Source: Thinopyrum elongatum (taxonomy: Eukaryota > Streptophyta > Magnoliopsida > Poales > Poaceae). From it: DNA of 64,000 bases. The stretch is from positions 52,543,439 through 52,607,438 of the forward strand of contig CM022302.1 in assembly GCA_011799875.1 (NCBI GenBank), in the 5' to 3' direction. Of the stretch, positions 35,705 to 46,025 are shown piece by piece. Both the position numbers and the translations under genes were made by a program. Numbering within the stretch: position 1 is the stretch's first letter; each line of letters begins with the position of its first letter. Under the pieces are notes generated by a model. The model saw only the letters and a list, made by a program, of their open reading frames with translations. It searched no databases and was not told where the DNA came from.

Positions 35705-36775
35705 TTAATTTTTCACTGGGTACGACGCTTCCATCAGGATGCCGCATAAGCCCTCGTTGGTGCCACCGCTCACGCCTCGCGCCATGCGGATGTAGCCGTC
35801 TTCACCCCATTTTGGCCCCCACGAGTTCTTTATGATCCAGTAATCTATGGGGTCAGTCTCATCTGTGGTGCCATAGCCCACAACCGTCATTGAGTGGGTC
35901 CGATTCGTCCCACACGGACCAACAAAGACGCCTCCTCCATAGCGCCGGAATGTCTTCGTGTCAACCACCACAACGACGGGTTGGGCCGCCACCGCCTGCA
36001 GCAACGCCACCTCATCTTTTGGCGGTACCTCTTTGAAGCCGTCGATGGTGACGACGGGGTTCTTTCGTTTTGGCACCAAGCAGTAGCCTTGCTCATCGGC
36101 ATAGTACGGGTAGTCGGCCTCTGTCGAGATTCCGACGTGGCCCATCATGTACTTGAAGGCCAATATCGCATTGCCGCCACGACAACCGGCACTTCCTTTA
36201 TCGCAGTCTAAGAGCTGCTGCGCGGACAAAGACACCAGCTTCCTGGTCCTGATGGAATTGATGCCCTCCACCGCGGCTGTCGCCGCGAAGGCCCAACAAG
36301 CCCCGCACCCTCTCTGGTTCTTCACGTTTGTCACCGCTGACGGGCGTTGGTCGTAACCTGTCATGCGCCAGTCCACGTACATTGGGTAGTTGTCACGCGT
36401 GGCAAGGACGCCATGTGTGACCCGGCCTTGGCGCTGCTTCGCGCTGTTTGGCAAGGGGTTGGAGCAGCGGCCGTACCCGTCGTCGACCTCTTCATCGGTC
36501 ATGTCACCAAAGAGGTTGAGGCTTAGCTTGTAGCGTGCGTCACCTTGGTTGAATTTGTGGACCATGCGAGCGTTCTCCTTGAACACGCTGAAGCGCCGGG
36601 CCTTTTCGCCGAGGTCGCGTCCCACATTGTGATGCTCGCACCAGCGATCGTACAGTGCCCACAGGGACTTCTCCGACGCCAAGTCCGTGTCCGTGATGTG
36701 CACGGACCTCGCCACTTGCATAGCGGCAACAAGCACGATAGCCATGAGTAGTATCGTTGCATTTGCTGTTGCCAT
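35705..36775 (-). CDS. Papain-type (C1A) cysteine protease, intact
   Basis: A single uninterrupted frame of 356 residues, usual for plant papain-like pre-pro-proteases. Residues 1-24 form a signal peptide (ILLMAIVLVAAMQVARS), implying entry to the secretory pathway. An I29 inhibitory prodomain follows, with an ERFNIN-type pattern (E57, R61, F65, N68, V72, N76) and NLFGDMT. The mature enzyme begins near YVDWR (133-137). Catalytic residues are Gln154, Cys160 (CGACWAF), His294 (THSMTVVGYG) and Asn317 (KNSWG), and the GCxGG motif is at 197-201. No C-terminal granulin domain or ER-retention signal. ATG 36775 is the first methionine and precedes the signal peptide. A TATA box lies upstream. Family members digest proteins in vacuoles or the apoplast during senescence, germination or defence; the specific role here is unknown. 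There is no intron, which fits some grass subfamilies. Confidence 0.93.
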   Translation of the reverse strand: MATANATILLMAIVLVAAMQVARSVHITDTDLASEKSLWALYDRWCEHHNVGRDLGEKARRFSVFKENARMVHKFNQGDARYKLSLNLFGDMTDEEVDDGYGRCSNPLPNSAKQRQGRVTHGVLATRDNYPMYVDWRMTGYDQRPSAVTNVKNQRGCGACWAFAATAAVEGINSIRTRKLVSLSAQQLLDCDKGSAGCRGGNAILAFKYMMGHVGISTEADYPYYADEQGYCLVPKRKNPVVTIDGFKEVPPKDEVALLQAVAAQPVVVVVDTKTFRRYGGGVFVGPCGTNRTHSMTVVGYGTTDETDPIDYWIIKNSWGPKWGEDGYIRMARGVSGGTNEGLCGILMEASYPVKN

Positions 36776-36857
36776 TGTAAGCCCTAAGTGGTTGCTTCGA
36801 GCGTCTAGGCAGCTCTTGGGGGTAGCGTGGGTGTTGTATAGGTAGATTTAGTCCTCC

Positions 36858-36865
36858 TTATATAG
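36858..36865 (-). promoter_or_regulatory. TATA box of the cysteine protease gene
   Basis: On the minus strand, ctatataagg lies about 83-90 bases upstream of the ATG at 36775. This predicts transcription start near 36830 and a leader of about 50 bases. Confidence 0.6.
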
Positions 36866-37135
36866 CAGAATCCTGTTGGTGCACGCGCAGTTTCTGCCTA
36901 TGAGAAATCCATTTCGCGTCATCTGATGGCAAGTATTATATTACCTCTTGGAAGGGAAAGATACGGACAACAAATTTTTGGGTTAATATGGACTTTTCCC
37001 TTTGTACAAATAAGGAAATAAATCATATTGTCATTGAAACATGGTGCTAAACTAAGAAATATATAATTATACAATATTAGTGCAAGGTTCATATCTCTTG
37101 GAAAATTATGATTGAATAGATAAAGGAAATATTTT

Positions 37136-37641
37136 ATCCACTAACAAGGCATGCCTATTATATATGTAAGCCACCAATGAATATTTGTTTGGAATGTTAT
37201 CAAATAAATAAGGCATGATATATGGAAGCCATGCGTGGCTGCTGTATATGGAAGTAAAAAAATAAACAATTTCATGAGTTTCCTTTGAACATAGTGAAAA
37301 ATGCTATCCACTAATAAGGCATGCCGGTTATATATGTAAGCCACCCATGAATACTTGGCAAAAGTGTTATCCAATAATAAGGCATGACTATTGTATATGG
37401 CAGCCATGCGTGCCTGTTATATATGGAAGCAAAATAAAAAAAATCATGAATTTCCTTTGAACATAGTGAAAAACATATCCACTAATAAGGCATGCCTATT
37501 ATATATGTAAGCCACACAAGAATATTTGTTAAAAAATATCCAATAATAAAACATGACTATTATATATGGAAGCCATGCATACCAGTTATATTCGAGCAAA
37601 ATAAACAAAATCATGAATTTCCTTCAAACATAGTGAAAAGT
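37136..37641. repeat. 170-bp tandem repeat, three copies
   Basis: Copies start with atccactaAYaaggcatgcc at 37136, 37306 and 37477 (spacing 170 and 171). Each ends tttcctttgaacatagtgaa. Within each unit the aaggcatg...tatatgg...agcca phrase occurs twice, indicating an older internal duplication. The array lies about 360 bp upstream of the cysteine protease start codon. Confidence 0.93.
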
Positions 37642-37758
37642 GAGGTTAAAAATCATTTAAACATTCCTTTTTTGACAAGTAGTTGCTATAATTAAAATAT
37701 TATGAGTGGTCAAATGCACCTTTAATGAGTCGACAATTCAGATTAAATATTCCCAAAT

Positions 37759-38526
37759 GATAACGCCCACACGTGTGGCATATTTGCACGAATCCTAAAG
37801 GAATCTGAGTGCCACGTAGGCATAATGTGTTATGTGGGCGTTAGAGCGCTCGCCCACACGACCTGCAGCGCGCGGTTGCCAGCTGCGCCGTGTCGACGAA
37901 CTAGTTCCCGCCCACACAGTCACTAACCAGTCCACATGCGTGTGGGTGAACTGCTCTTCGCCCACACGACGCTCGTATGGTGATAGATGGCAACTGCAGT
38001 TGCGCGTATGCGGCAACTAGGTAAACACACATGGCAACAACACACACATGGCAACTATGATTAACCATATATGGCAACTATGGTTGGACCATACGTGGCA
38101 ACTAAGTAAACACATATGGCAACTATTTGTTTGACCACATGTGGCAAGTAGTTAATCACACACGGCAACTATGGTTTGATTGCACGCAGCAACTAGCATA
38201 AATTAGACATGGCAACTATAGTTAACCAAAACAGAGAGAGTTGCCATGCTTTTACAACTACATTTGCCATCCCGGATGGCAACTAAAGCGTCATCCCGCG
38301 GGTAACTAAGGTAGTTGCGCCAGGACGTGTGGGCATTTTTGCTTCGTGCCACACGGGCAGGGTGGGATGAGTAGTACTTGTTCGGCGTGTGGCATAAAGT
38401 AGCTGCGCCCACACGTGTGAGCAGGTCTAATATTCGCCCACACATAACCCGTATGGGCTGCCTCCTGGTTACGCCACACACGATGTGTGGGCAGATGTCT
38501 AGTATGCCACACGTGTGGGCGTTATC
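37759..38526. mobile_element. 768-bp foldback element with 24-bp perfect inverted ends
   Basis: The outermost 24 bases on each side are exact inverted complements; the core is cgcccacacgtgtggcat. The interior carries many further cgcccacac/gtgtgggcg words in both orientations and, at 38030-38225, a loose array of atggcaactatggttaacca-like phrases about every 30 bases. There is no coding frame. No clear target duplication was found. Superfamily is unassigned; Mutator-like is possible. Confidence 0.8.
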
Positions 38527-38851
38527 AGCGTCCTAAATATTTCTCTTCCCTACTAGGAGGTAAGAGGGCCCATCTTAAAAGTGCTCTTCTGCGTATACTC
38601 TGAATAAATTACAAAATGCTGAAGTAGTGGACCGACCCATAGCCAAGGTCGTCACTAGAAAATTTCTAGCTACACGGCGAATCTGGTTGTAATTGTTAGA
38701 GATACCAGATGATACCCAGCGCTTTACGGCGGTACTTTGTAGCATTGTATAGGAGACTGATTTATGAAGCACGAAATAATGAAACCATGCAAATAATGTA
38801 AATATATGTTTATTTGAACCTATGGTGGAATGGTATTGAAAGTAAAAACTA

Positions 38852-39109
38852 GTCCCTCCGTTCTTTTCTATAAAGGTGTATTTGTTTTTTCAAAAATCAA
38901 ACGAGTGCATGTTTGACCGAGTTTTCAGAAAAGTATATCAATATCCACAATACGAAATTTATATCATTTGATCCATCATGAAAAGAAGTTTCATATGTTA
39001 TCTATTAGGTATTGCAGATGTTGTTATTTTATTCTATGATCTTGGTCAAACATTCAAACGGTTGACTTGCATGAAAATCAATACACCTTAAATTCTGGAA
39101 CGAAGGGAG
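38852..39109. mobile_element. Stowaway MITE, 258 bp
   Basis: Termini gtccctccgttctttt and the inverse of gaacgaagggag, with TA on both sides (38850-38851, 39110-39111). The interior ends are inverted too (taaaggtgtatttg and caatacacctta). Confidence 0.85.
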
Positions 39110-39111
39110 TA

Positions 39112-40739
39112 GCATATTGTAGAGTATCTTCATATTTGTGTAATTAGAATGCATCGCCAACATAAAAAACCTCATAATAATTTAAGATAATATAATTCGG
39201 TTGTCTATTAGAAGTGCATCGGAGCAAAACAAAAGAGACTTCATGCTAATTTGAGAGCCTTTTGCGGCGTTAATGCCCGCAAACAGAAATTAGCTTACAT
39301 TTTTAGCGGAAGAATAACCAAATGCATGCATGGACATGGTTCCTGAGTAGGAAAACATACAATCTCCAATTTTACTACATATTACTATTAACAGGCAGCT
39401 AACCAGTGTAGAACAACTATACTTTAAGGGCAATCATAATGGGCCATGTTTGTTCCCCTCAGCGAGGACATACATTTAGGCTTGGATTGTCATTAAAATT
39501 AGAACAATCCAATAGTGATATTCGAACTACAAAAAAGTATTATTCATTACTACGAACTAAATTCAATATTTCAATTGAACATTTGCCAAGGCACATTTAG
39601 TTAGAAGCTTACATTTGTCAAGTGAAGTTGTAGGTTCCAAGAGAAACTATCCAAGTGCTTAGCCTTAGAGAGGATTTTGTTTGATTTGTAGTTACACATG
39701 CATGCTTAAAAATGACATTAGTATACATTCTCTGCTGCAATAGGACGTGAATGTAACGTAAAGTAAGGCAGAGCATCCAGCTGAACAAAACTAACACCAT
39801 AATGCGCACCTGTGGATTGCACTGTACGTACCAGAAAATTAAGGGAACAGAAAACAAACCTTTAGTATTATCTCATATCCGAAGGGTATGGACGTTCCTC
39901 TGTATATTTATCCAACATTATGCACCCGTTATCTTTCAGCCCAATATTGTTAGCAAGCATGCATGTGGTATGGGGCTATAGGTACCATATAATTTTCTTG
40001 AGTCTCAGAGTGAATGCAACTATATTCATAAGAATTCATATTTCCTTTCATTTTTGTAAGTAGATGATTTTGTGCGAAGATAATAACACCCTGCAGTAGG
40101 GGAAGAACAGCAATGTCAATCACACAATTGTAGCAGTCAGGTATTAGATTGACCACATAACCGTTACAGCAGAATTGTACTACCTGCAGGGAACAACACA
40201 CCTGAAAATGAACTTGAATATGCCATATGTTCTGATTCTAGAAAATAATTATAGAAAACAATACCAATACCAATAAAACCCGTACTAATTAACATGAGAG
40301 AGAGAGATGCAGGATTGTAGTTGCCATAATTATTGGTACGGAACATGATTGTAGTTGTTCATAGTCGTAGGCAACTAACATGCATGTATGGTAGAGAGAC
40401 TGACCAGACTTGTTGCCATGGTGGATGCATTTGGACATGGAAAAAATCTGATCTTCCAATCAATGTACAAACTCACCAAACTCGTTTAGATCCAAGGAGA
40501 TAGGAAGGAAAGTGAGCACCCACCTCAAGCATAGTTACTGTTGGAGGAGGTCAGGCGGTGGTAATTGTGGATCGCCGGGAGCCCGGTTTGACACCGGAAC
40601 GTGGGGCTTTGGGCCAGCAAAGCACCTGACGATGGCTACTACAGGGCCACCGACCAGCAGCACCCCGGGTCTCTGGTGGCGAGGTCCCATGAGGGATTGG
40701 CTGGCGGTGATGCAGTATATAGAGCCAGGAACATGACCT
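39112..40739. other. No supported gene
   Basis: AT-rich non-coding DNA to about 40500, then a GC-rich block. A minus-strand frame at 40777-40535 (ending GDPQLPPPDLLQQ) could be an exon fragment of a host gene, but I do not recognise it. Confidence 0.45.
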
Positions 40740-40764
40740 TCTCCAACTGGTACGTCTTTACCGA

Positions 40765-41880
40765 AAAAGGCTTTCATCCCACTTTATATATAAAGCAGCA
40801 ACCATCAACAACGAAACCGATACAAGCCAGGCCACACCACTCGAAACCCACACTCATCCAGAGTCAGATACATTAGGTGCCAAAGGACTACAACAACAAC
40901 ACAACAAAAGACTCCACGTAGACTACAAGAGAAGACATGAAGCATCACTACGGAGCCACAAAGATGTGAAGTTCGGAAATCGACGAGACCGAGTGCTCTT
41001 AGACGGTGCCTTTAGGAAGGACATGACACTGCAGTGCTGCCACCGCCCAGTCCAAAGATAGGATTTTCATCCATAGCATGACAAAGAGAGGGAGGAACCA
41101 CAACAGAGAGTCCAGGAAGCGGACGATTCCCACAGGCGTTGCCTCCGTCGGTCTGGTAAAACCCAGACAGGGTTTTCTCCCCGGCGAACCAACTCCGCCT
41201 TTGGCTTTGTGTAGCCAAGGACATGGATCACAACCGAACACCGTCATAGAACGTCGAAACGCCAGCCAACACACCGCCCACGTGGCCATGGTCGCTAGCC
41301 GCCTGCACCTGAGCCGCGGGCTCAACCCACGAGCATCGCGATTCCCACCAACCGAGTCACTGCCCAGGAATCAAGACGCCCCAAGGGCCATCTATGGCTG
41401 TGGGCGATGAACCGACTGGCATGCTCTGACCGCCGACAGAGTAGCCATCTCTCCAAACTGTGATGCCAGTAGGACCGTCGCCATAGCCGTAGCAGTTCCG
41501 TTGTTTTGTCGTGGGTTGATTGAGGGAAAATGAAGAGAATCATAGGAGGACACTCTTGGGAAAAAAATCAAGGAGATGAAGACAGAGGGAAATAGGGGTG
41601 GATCCATGGTCTAGATCTGCGACGACGGGGTTGAATAGGACATTGACAACGATGAGACCTTGCCGCCAGCCTTGTCTTGTTGTTGCATGTGCAGTGGATT
41701 GGCGCGCTTGGGGGTGCTTTCGTTGGGGAGGCTACTACAGTGGAGTGAGATCAGATCTCGGCCGCCGCTCCGGGTTGCACAGAGGGGGAAAGGGGATTAA
41801 TCAAGGGAGGGAGGCGTCTATTCTATACGCTAGTCAGGTTATGGTCGGTCCGTCTACTCGTAATGGAACGTTGATGTGGT
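40765..41880 (-). mobile_element. Possible non-LTR retroelement remnant, minus strand
   Basis: The segment begins aaaaaggctttcatcccact and tatatataaagcagcaacc, a phrase that in Triticeae DNA usually marks the antisense 3' end of a non-LTR repeat. GC-rich, gene-like but frame-broken sequence follows to about 41880. No reverse-transcriptase motif and no target duplication were identified. Confidence 0.35.
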
Positions 41881-42269
41881 GATTATGTAAGGTGGTTAAT
41901 CTATGGTGTTTCCCATTTGTAAGCGGGTAACAAAACACTGATGTGGCTGGACTGCTAAGGTGAATAGGCTGCATGTTAAGAGACATATATCAGTGGGGAT
42001 GAATTATTTAGGTATTATAGATTTGTGTGTATTTAACACATATCTTAGCACATATTGAATCTTTCTGTCTCTATATCTATGTCTGTCTATCTATCCACAC
42101 ACATACACACACCACACATACAAGGTAGAACTATTCTACAACCCCTCCCCCGTAAGAGTTGTACAATAGCTTATTCTGCAACCGACACATGTGACCTTGT
42201 CTTATTACAAGTTTACAACTATCAGCCTACGCGAATACATGGGAAAAAAAACAAACCCAATGCATTATC

Positions 42270-44267
42270 CATGCCCCGACCAACCTTGCGAGCACCTTCT
42301 ACGTCCGCATCTGTCCGGAACGGAAGCCATCCAACATGGACCTTTATCAGTCCGCAGGACGGTCCGAATGTGATTTCTTCCGTAAACTGAAAAAAAATGA
42401 GGGAGCTTTGCGGGAGTCTGGACACGCAAAACGTAGGAATCCGACACCCCCGGCCGACCGAAAACCCTTCCCGGACACCGCGACTTCATCCTCCCCATTT
42501 TCTCTCATTCTTTCTTTCTCTCTTGCCTTTCGTCGCCGCTCGACCACCCCGGCCACCACGCCATGCCCCTGCCGGAACTCTACATCTCTGTCACCTCCAG
42601 CGCTCCAGCAGGGCTCCACCCCAGTTCAACTCCGTCTCCGTTCAACACCTGTCCTTGGATCGCGCCGCCAGGTACCATCCGCTACTGCTATTTTCACCAT
42701 GCCCGACAATAGTTCGATGAATTGTCGGAGCTAAAAATAGCTGTCCCTTCTTCTTTTTACCAATGGATACTAATTTGGAGTACATATACGAGCAGTATAG
42801 TAAGTCGTCCGACGGCTCGTCGGACGAGGAGTACTCCGATGAGACAGCGATGATGCAGGCAGTCCTTGAAGACATGGAGCGTGCGGACAAGCATGTTCTC
42901 AATTTCAAGGGCTCGATCAAGGGTCATCGAGTGCTCAACCGCAATAGGGCGCGCGCCCATTTGACACTGATGGCCGACTACTTTGCCCCTGATGCACTAT
43001 TCACTGACCATTTTCGCCGATGTTTTCGGATGCGCGAGGTTGTCTTCGATCGTTTGTACCATGGCATCCAGTCCTACGATGACTACTTCATCCTGAAGAA
43101 AGACGTTGTGGGAACAATTCGCTTCTCTGGTTACCAGAAGTGCACGGCTGCACTCCGGATGCTTGCATATGGCACGACCGCTGATTCGTGGGACGAGTAC
43201 CTACGGATGTCTGAGAGCACATGCGGAGATGCCATGGCCAGGTTTGCAATTATCGTGGTGGAGGTGTTCGGACCTCAGTACCTGAGAGAACCAACTGTGG
43301 CAGACACCGAGAGGCTCTTAGCAATCTCAGAAGCAAGAGGGTGGCCAAGTTTGCTGGGATCTCTTGACTGCATGAACTGCCCGAAAGCTTTACAAGGGCA
43401 ATATCAGGGTCGTGTTAAGAAGCCCACCATCATTCTTGAAGCAGTTGCATCACAAGATCTTTGGATTTGGCACGCTTTCTTCGCATGCATGCCCGGGTCT
43501 CACAATGACATCAATGTGCTACAACGATCGCCGTTGTTTGCGAGGCTGACAGAAGGAAAAGTTCCTCCTTGCCACTATATTCAATGGATATGAGTACAAC
43601 ATAGGCTACTATTTGGTTGATGGTATCTATCCTCCATGGGCTACCTTTGTCAACACCATCTCAATCACAGTTCACCAGAAAAAGGATCACTTTGTCCAGA
43701 GACAAGAAGCAGCTAGAAAGAATGTCGAGAGGGAATTTGGAGTTCTGCAGGCCTGTTTTGCAGTTGTTCGTGGACTTGCTAAACAATGGGATCCAGAAAC
43801 CTTGTGGGAGGTGATGACATATTGTGTGATCATGCACAACATGATTGTCAAGGATGAGAGTGATGATGCTGCCGCAGCTCTGAAATTTGAGAACATGGGT
43901 GATCCTATCCAACTTCCGGACCAGAATCTGGCCACATGTGAAGAGTTTATCCAAATGCATCAACAAATTCAGAATCGACCAACTCACGAGCAGTTGAAGG
44001 AAGATCTGATTGAGCATCAGTGGGTGGTTAAAGGGAAAAACAATGTTGGGATGTAATATTTGAACTATTGCTGCATGCGGCTATTTGAACGTTCGTACCC
44101 TTTGCATGCAGCTATTTGGTCGTGTGGACTTGAAAAAAAAAGAGGAAGGGCGGATGTATGCGGCTACGGTTGGATGGCTGTCTCCCGTATCCGTGTTCGC
44201 GGACTGGTCCCACCTTATCCACGGACAGATGCGGGAGGAAATTTGCGGGTTTCCGTTGGAGATGCCC
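42270..44267 (+). mobile_element. PIF/Harbinger element containing the transposase
   Basis: The right terminus reads gggtttccgttggagatgccc at 44247-44267, followed by TTA. It matches the ends of element B and so defines the same family. The left terminus (expected form gggcatctccaac after TTA) was not found; 42270 is an estimate based on where leader-like sequence starts. Confidence 0.7.
42763..44056 (+). pseudogene. PIF/Harbinger transposase (DDE_Tnp_4, HARBI1-like)
   Basis: The frame from ATG 42763 encodes an acidic N-terminus, the conserved helical region (FRMREVVFDRLYHGIQSYDD, LRMLAYGTTADSWDEYLRM) and the first catalytic Asp at residue 202 (GSLDCMN). PTIILEAVAS and NDINVLQRSPLFA follow. 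A one-base loss near 43578 shifts the frame; the protein continues through 43613-44056 with the second Asp (VDGIYPPW), the catalytic Glu (NVEREFGVLQ) and MHNMIV. Compared with the family motif GS-D-CMHW-WKNCP, about five residues after CM are missing, an in-frame deletion beside the catalytic Asp. So two independent lesions exist. Intact relatives insert at TWA sites, the duplications seen around elements A and B here. Confidence 0.9.
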
Positions 44268-44270
44268 TTA

Positions 44271-45521
44271 GGTCATTGACGGATGCCTCTGAATCTACTC
44301 GGGTTGCCGTGGCGTCGTACGGCAGTGGACTGCCGCATTTATTGTGGTTTGGGTTCAATGACCCTGTTGGCATCGTGCCGTCTTACGTCTTATGGAAGGC
44401 ATTGAAAGATGCTTCTTTGAATTTGTATATCTTTTGTGAAATTAGTACAAATTCTAAGCTTCAGGAATTACTGGGTTGTGGTTCATCAAGGCTTTGGTGG
44501 CGCTCGTGACCCCACATGTAAATGGGTGGATCATAGTAATTAGATTGGCCATTCGCGTCCATTCGGTGCCCTCGCTGATGTCAACCTGACAGGTGGACAC
44601 TTGATCATAGTCAGTTTGCCGTCCACCAACAACTCGTGACCTCCTCGACCTCTCTCCTTTTCCCCCCTCTCTCTAGCTTGCCTTTGCACTATGGTTTCGA
44701 CCGCCGCCTATCTAGCTCCAACCGCCGCTGTGCTCCCAGGTCCAGCCACGGCCGCGCATCCTCCACCCCCCTCCCCGCCACCTTACTAGATCAACGAGCG
44801 ACCGTGATATTCATCGCTGCCCACAACTCCTACGCTCCTTCCCCACATGTCTTTGGCCAATCAATCGTTGAATCCAATGATTCAGGAGTCACGGGAGAGG
44901 ATGGCGAGCATGCAGCTTGGGAGTTGGGAATGGAGGTTCCTGGTGGTGCCTGGTGATGGCGAAGACTACCTTGGAGGTGAGTCCACAACTTCACATCATG
45001 CCCCTCTCCCTCTTTTTCAGTCTTATATTTGTAGTTCTTTTTATGAAATGAATTAATCATTAATGATTACACCTACAAAACTAGAGGAACTAATGCTTGC
45101 TGATGGTTATGTGTGATGTGAAGATAATGGAAGTACTAGAACACAAAGATGTTTTGTTTCCTTGCTGGATTAGATCGATGTTTGTTGACTCGGTATTCAC
45201 CATATTTAAGATTCCTTAATGGGGTTATAAAACATGTTTCTAGATTCTTCGATTTGATGTGCTCGGTATTCAGCTTGTGCTCAGGAAAGGCTCCTATCCA
45301 CAAATGTTTGGAGTGACATTGCCCTTGAGTTTATTTGCTACATTCCTTATTCGATGTAAGAATGGCGGCCTCCTTGTATTATATATGTCTTGAGGTACGT
45401 ATTAAGAATTTTTGTTATGCTTGCATTCATAATTCATTTGTGTTCCCACTAGACTTGAGATGAGGATGATGTATCAAAGATAGTTTGCTGCTCACTCTCC
45501 GTGCAGGTAATTCTTATAATA
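44271..45521. other. Gene-like GC-rich patch, no supported gene
   Basis: 44640-45010 is rich in C and has the look of a 5' leader plus first exon ending near ttggag|gtgagt (about 44970). No coherent protein follows. The rest is AT-rich. 45345-45405 resembles the last 65 bases of the window. Confidence 0.35.
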
Positions 45522-45523
45522 TA

Positions 45524-45760
45524 CTCCTCCCATTCCATAATGTAGTGCGTCCATATTTTTTGATATTTAACTTTGACCATAAATTTAACCAACATGGACG
45601 ACTGCGGCGGGAGCATGACAGATACCTTTGAATACGTATTCGAAAGAAGTTTTCAAAGGTATAATTTTTCAGTAAAATGATTTATGTATTATTAGTCTAA
45701 TTTATGGTCAAAGTTGAATATCGAAAAGCGTGAGCGCACTACATTATGGAATGGAGGGAG
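45524..45760. mobile_element. Stowaway MITE, 237 bp
   Basis: Termini ctcctcccattccataatgt and the inverse of cattatggaatggagggag; TA at 45522-45523 and 45761-45762. Inverted pairing continues inward (actttgaccataaat and atttatggtcaaagt). Confidence 0.9.
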
Positions 45761-46025
45761 TATATAGTCTTTACATTACAAAGATATTTAGTGAAAAAGC
45801 ATGTGGAAATGTTCTTCAACAATCATGCCTTAGTGAGGTTATCCTTTTTTTTGCTGAATTAAGCCGAGTTGTTTGCCTGGTGGCATAACTACTCATTCGT
45901 TCGTAGTACCTACTGGATAGTGGTTATCAAACACAATAAGCTACGCATCAAGGGCAAGTAACCGTGCCGTCCACGTGTCCCTGTTACTGTGTTGACGAGA
46001 GAAAAAACGAAGTGAGGTAGAAGGT

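Noticed and set aside
35894..36211. Plus-strand frames inside the cysteine protease gene
   Set aside because: Shadows of the protease, which has complete catalytic residues on the minus strand.
37759..38526. Direct and inverted atggcaact phrases considered as a CRISPR-like array
   Set aside because: Spacing and sequence are irregular, the genome is a plant's, and the phrases lie within a foldback transposon.
40535..40777. Minus-strand frame considered as a peroxidase exon
   Set aside because: Only the GDPQLPPPDLLQQ tail is suggestive; no heme-binding or catalytic motif is present.
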